Shown here: piece after piece, positions 51,213 through 60,505 of the stretch | Layout of the letters: the number at the start of each line of letters is the position of its first letter | Numbering within the stretch: the stretch's first letter is position 1 | From: Devosia sp. FKR38 | GTDB taxonomy: Bacteria > Pseudomonadota > Alphaproteobacteria > Rhizobiales > Devosiaceae | Assembly (NCBI RefSeq): GCF_005222805.1 | Contig: NZ_STGC01000005.1 | Location: forward strand, 1,030,456 to 1,094,455 | Length of the DNA stretch: 64,000 bases | Reading direction: 5' to 3' | Position numbers and translations under genes: made by a program | The notes under the pieces: model-generated | The model's input: the letters and a program-made list of their open reading frames with translations, nothing else | The model's database searches: none | What the model was told of the DNA's origin: nothing

Positions 51213-52244
51213 TCAGGCCTCCATCACGCCGCGCCGACCCATCAGGCCACGCGGACGAACAAGCAGAATAATGACGGCAACGAGGTAGATGATGACTTGG
51301 TCGATGCCCGGGACGATGGCCTTGACCTGCGTCATCGAGGCAAAGGACTGCAGGATCCCCAGCAGGAACCCGGCGGCCACGGCGCCCGGCAGCGAGCCCA
51401 TGCCACCCACCACCACCACCACGAAGCTAAGCACCAGGAAATCCATGCCCATGTGATAGTTCGGCGGCAGCAGTGGCGTGTACATCACGCCTGCCAGGCC
51501 AGCCACGACCGAGGCCAGGCCGAACATGATGGTGAAGCGGCGATCGATATTGATCCCCAACAGCCCCACCGTCTCGCGGTCGGCCATGCCGGCGCGGACC
51601 ACCATGCCGAAGGTGGTGAACTGCAGGAAGGCAAAGACGCCGCCGATGATCACCCCGGCGAACAGGAAATACACCAGGCGCCAGATCGGATAGGTGATCA
51701 CATTGGCCTGCATGCCCAGCCAGATGCCGATATCGGCCGCGCCGCGGGCCGCTTCCGGCATGGGCTGCGGGATGGGATTGGGTCCAAAGATCGACTTGAT
51801 GATCTCCTGGGCCACAATGGCCAGGCCAAAAGTCACAAGAATCTGCTCGGCATGCGGGCGCTTGTAGAAGTGCTTGATGATGCCGCGCTCGAACGCAATC
51901 CCCACCAGCAGCATCACCGGAATGGTCAGGATAATCGAGAAGGGCACCGAATAGTTGACCAGAACGGCGCCAAAATCGCCGAACCAGGCCTGCACCAGCG
52001 GTGCCCGCACTTCCAGCGGCGCCCCCCAGGGTGACAGCTTGGTTGGGTCGATGGTGATGGTCTCCATCGTCATCAGCTGCCGGAACAGCACGGCGCAGAA
52101 CGCCCCGAGCATGAACAGGGCGCCATGGGCAAAATTGACGACGCCCAGCGTGCCAAAGACCAGCGTCAGACCCAGGGCGATCAGCGCATAGGCGCTGCCC
52201 TTGTCCAGCCCGTTGAGGAACTGCAGAAAGATTGCTTCAAACAT
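51213..52244 (-). CDS. livH: HAAT-type ABC transporter permease (LivH-like)
   Basis: A 343-residue permease: [39 protein letters not shown] is the defining LivH opening. [26 protein letters not shown] near residue 280 is the cytoplasmic EAA-like loop. An insertion of about 40 residues after the first helices ([21 protein letters not shown]) makes it longer than E. coli LivH, as in many alphaproteobacterial amide/urea-type paralogues. ATG at 52244. Confidence 0.93.
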   Translation of the reverse strand: MFEAIFLQFLNGLDKGSAYALIALGLTLVFGTLGVVNFAHGALFMLGAFCAVLFRQLMTMETITIDPTKLSPWGAPLEVRAPLVQAWFGDFGAVLVNYSVPFSIILTIPVMLLVGIAFERGIIKHFYKRPHAEQILVTFGLAIVAQEIIKSIFGPNPIPQPMPEAARGAADIGIWLGMQANVITYPIWRLVYFLFAGVIIGGVFAFLQFTTFGMVVRAGMADRETVGLLGINIDRRFTIMFGLASVVAGLAGVMYTPLLPPNYHMGMDFLVLSFVVVVVGGMGSLPGAVAAGFLLGILQSFASMTQVKAIVPGIDQVIIYLVAVIILLVRPRGLMGRRGVMEA

Positions 52245-52273
52245 GGGGTGCTCCGAGCCGCAAGGAGGGGCGT

Positions 52274-52301
52274 AGCCCGCCCCACAAAAGCGGGACGGGC
52301 T
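52274..52301 (-). promoter_or_regulatory. Stem-loop between substrate-binding protein gene and permease gene
   Basis: AGCCCGCCC (52274-52282) pairs with GGGACGGGCT (52292-52301) with one mismatch, in the 74-bp gap downstream of the binding-protein stop. Such hairpins usually protect the upstream binding-protein message and lower expression of the permease genes. Confidence 0.5.
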
Positions 52302-52318
52302 GGTCGATCAGCGTGAGG

Positions 52319-53674
52319 TCAGCAGATGGGGGCGGGTTCCGCCGGGCCCAGGTCGCCGCCGAAGATGGCCGGATCGTAGTCGACAGCGTCGCGCGACACT
52401 TCCTGCACCACTTCGAGCACGTCATATTCGCTGGTCGGGTTCTCGGTGCCGCGCACCACCAGCACGTTCTTCATGCACTGGTGATCGGCGGCGCGGTACA
52501 GCGTCGGGCCATTGCCCATGCCGTCGAACTCGTGGCCTTCCAGCGCCTTGATCACCTCGGGCGGATAGAAGGTGCCGGCGCGTTCGCAGGCATCGGCATA
52601 GAGCAGGGTCTGCACATAGCAGGTGTGGGCAGCCTGCGACGGCGGAGCGCCATAGGCCGCGCCGAACGACTTGGTGAAGGCCTGGGTGCCCGCGTCCTGC
52701 AGGTTCCAGTGCCAGTTCGAGGTGCCGAAAATGCCCTTGATGTTCGGGCCGGCGCCCTTGGCCATCAGCTCGGAGAACAGCGGCACGACAATCTGGAACT
52801 GCTTGCCGTTCACTTCGCGGTCCCGCATGCCGAACTGCACGGCCTGGGTCAGCGAATTGACCATGTCATTGCCGTAGTGGTTCAGGATCAGCACGTCGGC
52901 GCCCGAATTGAGCACGGGGGTCAGGAACTGGCTGAAGTCGCCGGCACCCAGCGGGGTGCGGACGGCCGCCACGGTTTCCCAACCCAGGGCCTCGGTGGCG
53001 TTCTTCATGGACTCCTCCTGGGTCCAGCCCCAGGTGTAGTCGGCGGTCAGGTGATAGGCTTTGCGGTCCTTGCCATATTCCTGGCCCAGCACGGGGCCGA
53101 GCGCCACGCCCGACTGATAGGCATTGAAGAAATGGCGGAAGCCATAGCGCTTCTTGTCCTTGCCGGTGGTGTCGTTGGAATGGGTGAGGCCGGCCATGAA
53201 GATCACGCCCATTTCCTGGCACAGACCCTGCACGGCAACCGCTTCGCCCGACGATGAACCGCCGGTGATCATGATGGCGCCGTCGCGCTCGACCATGCGG
53301 GTGGCGCCGGCTCGGGCCACGTCGGCCTTGGTCTGGCTGTCGGAGGTGACGAAGGCCACCTTCTTGCCCAGGATGCCATTGCCCTTGAGGGCCGAGGGCT
53401 GCAGCAGGTTGAGCAGGCCGCCGTCGCCTTCGCCGTTCAGATGCTTGATGGCCAGCTCATAGGCCTTCTGTTCGTCGGCACCTTCCTCCGCATAGGCGCC
53501 GGTCAGCGGCAGGTTGAGGCCCAGGGTGACCGTATCGCCGGTCGGATTGTTGCAGAACTCCTGCGCCCAGGCGCCCTTGGTGAACATCAGGGGTGCAACG
53601 CCGGTACCGATAATGCCGGCCATGCCGGTCTGCAGCACCCGGCGGCGGCTGAGGCCGCGCTTCAAAAGTGTCAT
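52319..53674 (-). CDS. HAAT-type ABC transporter substrate-binding protein (Tat-type signal)
   Basis: A 451-residue periplasmic type I binding protein (Peripla_BP_6). The signal peptide MTLLKRGLSRRRVLQTGMAG has the SRRxxLQ twin-arginine motif and ends FTKGAWAQEF, so export by Tat is likely. The mature part shows VTLGLNLPLTGAYAEEGADEQKAYELA and GSSSGEAVAVQGLCQE, the usual ligand-cleft segments. AAAGGAGG six bases before the ATG (53674) settles the start. It heads the five-gene importer operon. The ligand is unknown; the pxpBCA operon next door makes 5-oxoproline or a related amide a reasonable guess. Confidence 0.9.
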   Translation of the reverse strand: MTLLKRGLSRRRVLQTGMAGIIGTGVAPLMFTKGAWAQEFCNNPTGDTVTLGLNLPLTGAYAEEGADEQKAYELAIKHLNGEGDGGLLNLLQPSALKGNGILGKKVAFVTSDSQTKADVARAGATRMVERDGAIMITGGSSSGEAVAVQGLCQEMGVIFMAGLTHSNDTTGKDKKRYGFRHFFNAYQSGVALGPVLGQEYGKDRKAYHLTADYTWGWTQEESMKNATEALGWETVAAVRTPLGAGDFSQFLTPVLNSGADVLILNHYGNDMVNSLTQAVQFGMRDREVNGKQFQIVVPLFSELMAKGAGPNIKGIFGTSNWHWNLQDAGTQAFTKSFGAAYGAPPSQAAHTCYVQTLLYADACERAGTFYPPEVIKALEGHEFDGMGNGPTLYRAADHQCMKNVLVVRGTENPTSEYDVLEVVQEVSRDAVDYDPAIFGGDLGPAEPAPIC

Positions 53675-53864
53675 CGATTTCCTCCTTTTGGCGCGGGGCA
53701 ACTGATGCATAGCCAGCCACTCACCGCATCCGGAGTATCGACAAATCAGAAAACGACAGCAATAGGGCGTTGTAATTGCAAAGATATTCTGTAAATTATT
53801 GATCTGGATCGGCGCCAAAATAGTCAACTCATTGACAAGTGGAGTCGGGAGGAGGGTGTCGACA

Positions 53865-55487
53865 ATGCGTGCACCAATTGGCTTTCGCATCAGCAACCGG
53901 CGGAAATCACTGAAACTTTCCCAGGCGGGCCTGGCGCGTCTGGTCGGCATTTCGCCGAGCTATCTCAACCTGATCGAAAACAACAAACGCGACATCGGCG
54001 GCGCGCTGCTCAACCGCGTGGCCACCCATCTCGATATCGATATCGATGAACTGACCGGGCAGAGCGAACAGAAACTGCTGCAGGATCTCGAAGAGGCCTT
54101 TGCCGACCCCATGGTCGAGTCGCTGCCCTTCCAGCCCGACGAGCGCCGCGAACTGGTGGCGCAGTATCCCGCCAGCGCCGCTGCCCTGGCCCGTCTGCAC
54201 CGCGCCTATGGCAATGCCGTCTCCAATGCCGACGCCTATGCCGACCGGCTGCGTTCGGACCCTTTGCTGAGCCAGCTCCTGCTCCGCATCGTCTCGGGCA
54301 TCACCGCCATCCGCTCCAGCGCCGAAATTCTCGAGGACGTGCCCGATCTCGACGACGCCGAGCGCCAGCGGTTCCTCGCCGCCATCGGCCGCGAAACCCG
54401 CGGCCTCTCCGATGTCGCGCGCAATCTCATCGGCCAGTTCGACACCTCCAGCCAGATCCGCCGCAGCGTCTCGCCGGTGCGCGAAATCGACGATCTCATC
54501 ATCGAGCGCGACAACTATTTCCCCACTCTGGAACTGGCCGCCGAGGATCTGCGCGCCGAGATCGACCGTCACGGCGCATTCGGCGTCGCCACGCTCACCA
54601 CATTGCTCGACCGGCGCTTTGGCGTCACGGTTACCGTCGGCGGCCCGCCCGATGAGGATGATTTCCCCGGCCAGTACCGCTTCGAGCCCGCCGGGCGCCG
54701 CATGTGGTTCCATGGCGCCACGACCCTGGCCACCCGCCAGTTCCAGCTCGCCCGGCTCTATGGCGAACTGGCTGCGCCCGATGCCATCTCAGAGGCGCTG
54801 CAGAGCGCGGTGCTCTCCACCCCGACAGCGCGCCGCCTGGCGTCGCGCGCCATCGGCTCCTATCTGGCCGGCGCCATGGTCTTTCCCTATGGCGAAGTGC
54901 TCGGCGCTGCCGAAGCCTGCGCCTATGACATCGACCATCTGCGCCAGGTCTATCACGCCAGCTATGAGCAGGTGGCCCATCGCCTGGTGACGCTGCGCCG
55001 TCCCGGCCAGCAGGGCATTCCCTTCGGCTTCCTGCGCTCGGACCCGGCCGGGCGGCTCACCAAGCATTTCCCGCTGCCCGGCCTCCTGTTGCCCAACAGC
55101 GGCCACGCCTGTCCGCTCTGGGCCATCTATGGCGCCTTCCGCACGCCCGATGTCTCGATGCGCCAAGTGGTCCGCTTCTCCGATGGCTCGCGCTATCTCT
55201 TCCTCGCCCGCACCGTCCAGCGCCGCACCGCCTCCTTCCGCGAACAGGTTGTGGCCTCCTCGGTCATGCTGGCCTGCGACGTGCTGCATGCCGACCGTAC
55301 GATCTATGGCATGGGGCTCGATCTCAACGACCTCGCCGCCGACATTCCCGTCGGTCCCAGCTGTCGTCTTTGCACCCGGCGCGACTGCACCAGCCGCCAG
55401 GAGGAAACCCTGTCGCCCGGTGCCGATTCCTCCCGTACCCGCGCGCCTTTGCTGCCCACCGCATTTGCGCTTGGCGATCCCGGCTGA
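53865..55487 (+). CDS. ScfR-like transcriptional regulator (XRE HTH + DUF2083) with DHp-like insert
   Basis: A 540-residue regulator. Residues 5-65 form an XRE helix-turn-helix (FRISNRRKSLKLSQAGLARLVGISPSYLNLIENNKRDIG). Residues 135-193 (LSQLLLRIVSGITAIRSSAE ... ARNLIGQFD) read like a histidine-kinase dimerisation hairpin in which the phospho-acceptor His is absent. The rest is the DUF2083/short-chain acyl-CoA-sensing part found in RamB and ScfR regulators, ending in the Cys motif CRLCTRRDC (500-508). Family members respond to short-chain acyl-CoA and control acetate, propionate or glyoxylate-cycle genes. ATG at 53865 follows GGAGGAGGG. It is divergent from the importer operon and is followed by a response regulator and sensor kinase, probably as one unit. 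Confidence 0.85.
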   Translation: MRAPIGFRISNRRKSLKLSQAGLARLVGISPSYLNLIENNKRDIGGALLNRVATHLDIDIDELTGQSEQKLLQDLEEAFADPMVESLPFQPDERRELVAQYPASAAALARLHRAYGNAVSNADAYADRLRSDPLLSQLLLRIVSGITAIRSSAEILEDVPDLDDAERQRFLAAIGRETRGLSDVARNLIGQFDTSSQIRRSVSPVREIDDLIIERDNYFPTLELAAEDLRAEIDRHGAFGVATLTTLLDRRFGVTVTVGGPPDEDDFPGQYRFEPAGRRMWFHGATTLATRQFQLARLYGELAAPDAISEALQSAVLSTPTARRLASRAIGSYLAGAMVFPYGEVLGAAEACAYDIDHLRQVYHASYEQVAHRLVTLRRPGQQGIPFGFLRSDPAGRLTKHFPLPGLLLPNSGHACPLWAIYGAFRTPDVSMRQVVRFSDGSRYLFLARTVQRRTASFREQVVASSVMLACDVLHADRTIYGMGLDLNDLAADIPVGPSCRLCTRRDCTSRQEETLSPGADSSRTRAPLLPTAFALGDPG

Positions 55488-55546
55488 TTGGGCTTAACTG
55501 GCGCGACCGCTGCGGAAGGGAGACCGCAGCAGGATCAGGGGGGACT

Positions 55547-55930
55547 TTGGCAATCGACATTCTCATTGCCGAGGATGAGCCGAGCATTCTGGAATCGCTC
55601 GATTTCATCCTGCGCCGTGCCGGCTGGAGCGTGAGTGCGGTCACCGATGGCGATTCCGTGCTGGAAGCGGTGCGCCGCCTGCGGCCACGCCTGGTGCTGC
55701 TCGACGTGATGCTGCCCAAGCGCAGTGGCTTCGACGTGCTCAAGCAGATCCGGACCAATGCCGAACTCGCCGCCATGCCGGTGCTGATTCTCACGGCCAA
55801 GGGCCAGCAGCAGGATCGCAAGACCGCCGAGGAGCTGGGCGCCGATGGCTTTGTGACCAAGCCCTATGCCAATGCCGATGTGGTGGGCGCCGTACGTGCT
55901 CTGCTGGGTGACGTCGGTGGAGCCGCGTAA
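55547..55930 (+). CDS. Single-domain-like response regulator (receiver)
   Basis: A 127-residue receiver domain without an output domain: acidic pocket IAEDEPS (Glu9, Asp10), phospho-acceptor Asp53 in VLLDVMLPKRSG, Thr in LILTAKG and Lys in VTKPYANADVV. The start is TTG at 55547 with GGGGGGAC just upstream. The lack of an HTH domain distinguishes it from CrbR, which has a LuxR-type domain, so the signal may be passed to another protein, possibly the ScfR-like regulator next door. It overlaps the following small membrane protein gene. Confidence 0.88.
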   Translation: MAIDILIAEDEPSILESLDFILRRAGWSVSAVTDGDSVLEAVRRLRPRLVLLDVMLPKRSGFDVLKQIRTNAELAAMPVLILTAKGQQQDRKTAEELGADGFVTKPYANADVVGAVRALLGDVGGAA

Positions 55931-56150
55931 GCGCGTCAGCGCCATGCTGGCCCTGACGGTCTTTGGCGCCCTGCTGCTCGTGCCGCCGCTGGTGCTGGTG
56001 TTCAACCAGCCCATCAGCCACTTCGGCGTGCCCCAGATCGTGATCTACCTCTTTCTGGTCTGGCTCGGGCTGATCGTCGGCACCGCCTGGCTCAGCCGCA
56101 CCCTGGCGCCCGATGTCACCGGCAAGCCCGATGGCCCGGAGGATGAGTGA
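55917..56150 (+). CDS. Small two-helix membrane protein
   Basis: A 77-residue protein starting at GTG 55917 (start uncertain), with two hydrophobic segments (about residues 10-28 and 37-58: VPQIVIYLFLVWLGLIVGTAW) and a short acidic tail. It overlaps the response regulator by 14 bp and the kinase start by one base. Its size and place next to an SSS-domain protein recall the small subunits of sodium/solute symporters; that role is inferred. Confidence 0.7.
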   Translation: MEPRKRVSAMLALTVFGALLLVPPLVLVFNQPISHFGVPQIVIYLFLVWLGLIVGTAWLSRTLAPDVTGKPDGPEDE

Positions 56151-58852
56151 TGCTGTCGGCTGATTTCGTCATCGCCACCGCCGTGGGCTATGTCGGCCTG
56201 CTGTTCGTGCTGGCCTTCTTTGGCGACCGCCGCGCCCGCGCCAATACCAGATCCTTCCTGCATTCCCCGGCGGTCTATACGCTCTCCATCTCGGTCTATT
56301 GCACCAGCTGGACCTTCTATGGCGCCGTCGGCAATGCCGCCCGCAGTGGTCTGGAGTTCCTCACCATCTATCTCGGCCCGACACTGGTCTTTGTCGGCTG
56401 GTGGTTCCTGCTGCGCCGGCTGGTGCGCATCAGCCACGACCAGCGCATCACCTCGCTGGCCGACCTTTTGTCCTCCCGCTTTGGCAAGTCCAACCGTTTG
56501 GCCGTGCTGGTCACCTGCATCGCCGTTATAGGCATCGCGCCCTATATCGCGCTGCAGCTCAAGGCTGTGACCTCCTCCATTCAGGCCGTCGCCGGCTCGT
56601 CCGAATTCGGGCAGGGGAGTCTGGCGGGCATTGACGATGTCGGCCTCGCCTTCGGCATCGCCGCGGCCATGGCGCTCTTCACCATTCTCTTCGGCACCCG
56701 CCATGTCGACGCCAAGGAGCAGCACCATGGCGTTGTGGCTGCCATCGCCTTTGAGGCCGTGGTCAAGCTGGCGGCTCTGTTGGCCGTAGGCATTTTCGTC
56801 GTCTATGCTGGCGGTGGCCTGGAGCCAATCTTCCGCCGCGCCGCTGAAATGGGTGTCAGCGCCCCCACAGAAAACAGTTTCGGCGATCGCTGGGTGACCA
56901 CACTGGTGCTGTCCGTGGCGGCCATCGTCTGCCTGCCGCGCCAGTTCCAGGTCACCGTGGTCGAGAACTCAGACGAGAGCCATCTGCGCACCGCCGGCTG
57001 GGCCTTCCCCGCCTATATGCTGCTGATGAGCCTGTTCATCCTGCCCATCGCGGTGTTCGGGCTCACTGTTATGCCGGCCGGTTCCAATCCGGACATGTTC
57101 GCGCTCACCCTGCCCATGGTGCACGGCCAGAGTGCCCTGGCGCTCCTCGCCTTCATCGGCGGCTTTTCCTCAGCCACCTCGATGATCATCCTGGAGTCGA
57201 TCGCGCTCTCCATCATGGTGTCCAACCACATCATCATGCCGCTGGTTTTGCGCTTCAGTTCCGGCCAACCCAGCGCCGACGGGCAGGGGGTCAGCCACCT
57301 GCTGCTGGTCGCCCGGCGCTTTTCGATCATCCTCATCCTCTCGCTGGGCTTTTTCTATTTCTTCTTCACCCGCGACTCCAACGCCCTGGCGCCCATTGGC
57401 CTGATCTCCTTCACCGCCATCGCCCAGTTCTTCCCGGCCGTTCTGGCGGCGCTGTTCTGGCGCGACGCCTCGCTCAAGGGCGCCACCGCGGCCATTGCTG
57501 CCGGCTTCGTCATCTGGGTCTGGTGCAGCTTCCTGCCGTCCTTCGAATCCGTCTCGCCCCAGGTGGCCATGCTGGTGCAGCACGGGCCATGGGGCATCGC
57601 CTGGCTCCGGCCCGAAGCCCTGTTCGGGCTCGACCGGCTCGATCCACTCTCCCATGCCGCCTTCTGGAGCCTCACCATCAATGTGATCACGCTCACCGTC
57701 GTTTCGCTGCTGACCAAGCAGTCGGCGCTTGAGCGCATCCAGTCCACGCTTTTTGTCGATGTGTTCCATCGCGGCGCCGCCAGCCGGGGCAATTTCGTGC
57801 GTGGCTCGGCCACCGCCAATGATCTGTTCTTTGTCGCCGAGCGCGTGCTGGGCGAGCGGCGCGCGGCGGCCTTGTTCGAGACCGCGGCACGCGAGATCGG
57901 CGTCGAGCCCGACCGGCTCGAACCCTCCTCGGAATTCATCGGCAAGCTGGAACGTGAGCTGGCCGGCTCCATCGGCGCCGCTTCCGCCCATGTCATGCTG
58001 TCCAAAGTGGTCTCGGGCAGCGACGTCTCGCTCGAAGAAATGATGCAGATGGCCGACGAGACCCAGCAGGTCATCGAATATTCTCAGCAGCTCGAAAAGA
58101 CCTCCGCCGAGCTGCGCTCCACTGCCCAGAAGCTCGAGGACGCCAATGTGCAATTGCGCGAGCTCGACAGCCAGAAGGATGAGTTCCTCAGCCAGGTAAG
58201 CCACGAGGTGCGCACGCCCATGACCTCAATCCGCTCCTTCTCCGAAATCCTGCTCGATCCCCAGGGCATCGACGAGGCGCAGCGCCAGCATTTCGTCTCC
58301 ACCATCCATCAGGAAAGCCTGCGGCTGACCCGGCTGCTCGATGAGATCCTCGATCTGTCGGCACTGGAGCGCGGCGAGCGCAATTGGGACAATCTGCCGG
58401 TCGATGCTGAGGCGGCGCTGGAGCGGGCCCTCCAGGTCTGCGACGCACTGCTGCGTCAGCGCGGCATGCGGGTCGAGCAGGGCGAACGCGCCAGCCGCAC
58501 CATGGTCGAGGGCGATGCCGATCGGCTCTGTCAGGTGTTCATCAACCTGGTGTCCAATGCCGTCAAATACAACAATGCCACATCCCCCGTGCTGCGGGTG
58601 ACCTCCAGCGTGCGCGCCGGCAGCTATGTGGTCGAGATCGCCGACAATGGGCCAGGCATTCCAAAGGCCGAGCGCACGTTGATCTTCGAGAAATTCTCCC
58701 GCGGTCAGCAGGGCGCCAGCGACCAGTCCGGAGCCGGGCTGGGCCTGGCCATCTCCCGCCAGATCATCGCCCGCATGAATGGCACTCTGGACCTCGTACC
58801 CAGCCCGATGAGCGGCGCCTGTTTCCGGGTCCGCCTGCCGGTGGTCCGCTAA
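56150..58852 (+). CDS. Hybrid SSS-symporter-domain sensor histidine kinase (CrbS-like)
   Basis: A 900-residue membrane kinase. Residues 1 to about 530 form a sodium/solute symporter-like domain of twelve to thirteen helices (SVYCTSWTFYGAVGNAARSGLEF, FIGGFSSATSMIILESIALS). A STAC-like linker follows (NDLFFVAERVLGERRAAALF, about 557-577), then a coiled coil. The HisKA domain has phospho-acceptor His685 in FLSQVSHEVRTPMTSIRSF. The HATPase domain shows the N box FINLVSNAVKYNN, DNGPGIP and SGAGLGLAISRQI. There is no PAS domain or receiver. CrbS-type kinases control acetate use (acs). ATG at 56150 overlaps the preceding stop. Confidence 0.92.
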   Translation: MLSADFVIATAVGYVGLLFVLAFFGDRRARANTRSFLHSPAVYTLSISVYCTSWTFYGAVGNAARSGLEFLTIYLGPTLVFVGWWFLLRRLVRISHDQRITSLADLLSSRFGKSNRLAVLVTCIAVIGIAPYIALQLKAVTSSIQAVAGSSEFGQGSLAGIDDVGLAFGIAAAMALFTILFGTRHVDAKEQHHGVVAAIAFEAVVKLAALLAVGIFVVYAGGGLEPIFRRAAEMGVSAPTENSFGDRWVTTLVLSVAAIVCLPRQFQVTVVENSDESHLRTAGWAFPAYMLLMSLFILPIAVFGLTVMPAGSNPDMFALTLPMVHGQSALALLAFIGGFSSATSMIILESIALSIMVSNHIIMPLVLRFSSGQPSADGQGVSHLLLVARRFSIILILSLGFFYFFFTRDSNALAPIGLISFTAIAQFFPAVLAALFWRDASLKGATAAIAAGFVIWVWCSFLPSFESVSPQVAMLVQHGPWGIAWLRPEALFGLDRLDPLSHAAFWSLTINVITLTVVSLLTKQSALERIQSTLFVDVFHRGAASRGNFVRGSATANDLFFVAERVLGERRAAALFETAAREIGVEPDRLEPSSEFIGKLERELAGSIGAASAHVMLSKVVSGSDVSLEEMMQMADETQQVIEYSQQLEKTSAELRSTAQKLEDANVQLRELDSQKDEFLSQVSHEVRTPMTSIRSFSEILLDPQGIDEAQRQHFVSTIHQESLRLTRLLDEILDLSALERGERNWDNLPVDAEAALERALQVCDALLRQRGMRVEQGERASRTMVEGDADRLCQVFINLVSNAVKYNNATSPVLRVTSSVRAGSYVVEIADNGPGIPKAERTLIFEKFSRGQQGASDQSGAGLGLAISRQIIARMNGTLDLVPSPMSGACFRVRLPVVR

Positions 58853-58854
58853 CC

Positions 58855-59667
58855 CTAGTCGCCGTGGTCGGGGATATTGAGCACCTGGCCGCAGGCCTTG
58901 CAGTGCACCGCGTCCGGGTCGTGCTTCTGCAACCCGCATTGCGGGCAGGGGAAATGCACCTTGTTGGGCCGAAAGATCGCCTGTGCCAGCCGCACGAACA
59001 GCGAAATGCCGATGATCATGATGGCGATCGAGGCCAGCTTGCCGCCAGTGCCGGGCAGGGTGATGTCGCCAAACCCGGTGGTGGTGACGGTGGCCACCGT
59101 AAAATAGAGCGCATCGACATAGCCCGAAATGCCGGTGTCGCCGCGATGCGAGAAGGCGACATAGACAAAGCCGGTGACGATGAACAGAAACACCAGAAGG
59201 TTGATCACCGCCTGGATAGGCTCGCGATAGCCCATCAGTCCCCAACGCCTAAGTGGCCGCCAGAACAGCGGGCTGCGCGTCAAGGTCCACAGCCGCAGGA
59301 TGCGCAGGAACCCCAGGTTGATCAGCCAGATCGGCAGCAGCAGCGAGATCAGGATCAGGATATCCAGGATCACCGGCGTCTGTCGTACCCAGCGCAACGT
59401 GTCCGTAGCGGCCAAGGCCCGCGCGCCCAGGTCGAGCGCGAGCAGCGCTGCGATCGAGAGGTCGATCCACAGGAAAGACTGATTGTCGCGCAGCAGCGGC
59501 GCGGCGATGAAAAAAGCAACGATGGCCAGGTCCACAATCAGCACGGCCGCCTGGAAGCGCTGCGCCGTCGGGGACGAGCTGTGATAGAGCAGCCGCAGCG
59601 TCGAGCGCAGCCGCCCAAGCCAGCCCGACGGGTTGGGCCGCCGTGCCGTGGTGTCGGTTCGGGTCAT
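58855..59667 (-). CDS. Six-helix potassium-channel-like protein with C-terminal zinc ribbon
   Basis: A 270-residue ion channel. Helices at about residues 38-58, 66-88 and 97-118 are followed by an S4-like segment LRILRLWTLTRSPLFWRPLRR (121-141) with repeated arginines, then S5 (153-172), the pore with selectivity filter TVTTTGFGDI (193-202) and S6 (211-231). After S6 comes a treble-clef/zinc-ribbon pair CPQC (241-244) and CKAC (256-259). The filter TTGFG is an accepted variant of TVGYG. Ribbon-tailed channels of this size are unusual; the ribbon may assemble or gate the tetramer. ATG at 59667. Monocistronic, convergent with the kinase operon. Confidence 0.85.
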   Translation of the reverse strand: MTRTDTTARRPNPSGWLGRLRSTLRLLYHSSSPTAQRFQAAVLIVDLAIVAFFIAAPLLRDNQSFLWIDLSIAALLALDLGARALAATDTLRWVRQTPVILDILILISLLLPIWLINLGFLRILRLWTLTRSPLFWRPLRRWGLMGYREPIQAVINLLVFLFIVTGFVYVAFSHRGDTGISGYVDALYFTVATVTTTGFGDITLPGTGGKLASIAIMIIGISLFVRLAQAIFRPNKVHFPCPQCGLQKHDPDAVHCKACGQVLNIPDHGD

Positions 59668-59826
59668 TGCGCAAGCACCTGCATCTGCCGCTCCATTTGA
59701 CTTGTCACCGCGCCCGCTCTGGCGCATGAGACCGCTGTGTTCTCTCGTCCCGTGGTCCGTTCGCTCGCCCCTTTGGCGGCGTCGGACTGGCTGGACAATG
59801 CGCTTCGCCAAGCAAGGTAGAATCCG

Positions 59827-60327
59827 ATGACTGTGTCCCTATATGACGTGTCCGTGCCTGTCTTCACCCGCATGCTCACCAATCTCTTGTCCATCATGGA
59901 CAAGGCCGAGGCCAATGCCACCGAACGCAAGTTCGACAGTGCCGTGCTGGCCAATGGCCGTCTTGCCCCTGATATGATCCCCTTCCGCGGCCAGATCATG
60001 ATCGCCACCGACCACGTCAAAGGCTGCGTCTCGCGCCTGGCCGGCCACGACATCCCGTCCTGGCCCGACACCGAGGAAACCTTCGATCAGCTGCGCGCCC
60101 GCATCCAGAAGGCCATCGACCTGCTGGCCACCACCAAGCGCCAGGATTTCGCTGACAGCGATACGCGCCAGGTGACGCTCAAGCTCGGCGGCAATGATGT
60201 GACCATGTCGGGCCTGGACTATCTCAACCAGCGCGCCCTGCCGAACTTCTACTTCCACGTCACCACGGCCTACGCCATTCTGCGCGCCAATGGCGTGCCG
60301 ATCGGCAAGCGCGACTACATCGGCTGA
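59827..60327 (+). CDS. DUF1993-domain protein
   Basis: A 166-residue protein of the DUF1993 family, a DinB-like four-helix bundle: LYDVSVPVFTRMLTNLLSIMDKAEA, RLAPDMIPFRGQIMIATDHVKGCVSRLAG and ALPNFYFHVTTAYAILRANGVPIGKRDYIG, the last being the family's most conserved stretch. The function of the family is unknown. Divergent from the channel gene. Confidence 0.9.
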   Translation: MTVSLYDVSVPVFTRMLTNLLSIMDKAEANATERKFDSAVLANGRLAPDMIPFRGQIMIATDHVKGCVSRLAGHDIPSWPDTEETFDQLRARIQKAIDLLATTKRQDFADSDTRQVTLKLGGNDVTMSGLDYLNQRALPNFYFHVTTAYAILRANGVPIGKRDYIG

Positions 60328-60505
60328 TCGGCTCAATCGCGGCCCCTTTGCGCATCGCGCCGCTCCGCTCTGGCAACAAGCAGTTGCCGCGGGGCGGCGT
60401 AGAGGCTATTTGCAGCCACTGCATTCCGCCACGCGGGCTGCGTCGCGCCATCGGGGATTGCTCCCCGGCTGCCGCTGCAAAGCCCCGGACCAGCATGAGG
60501 CAAGC

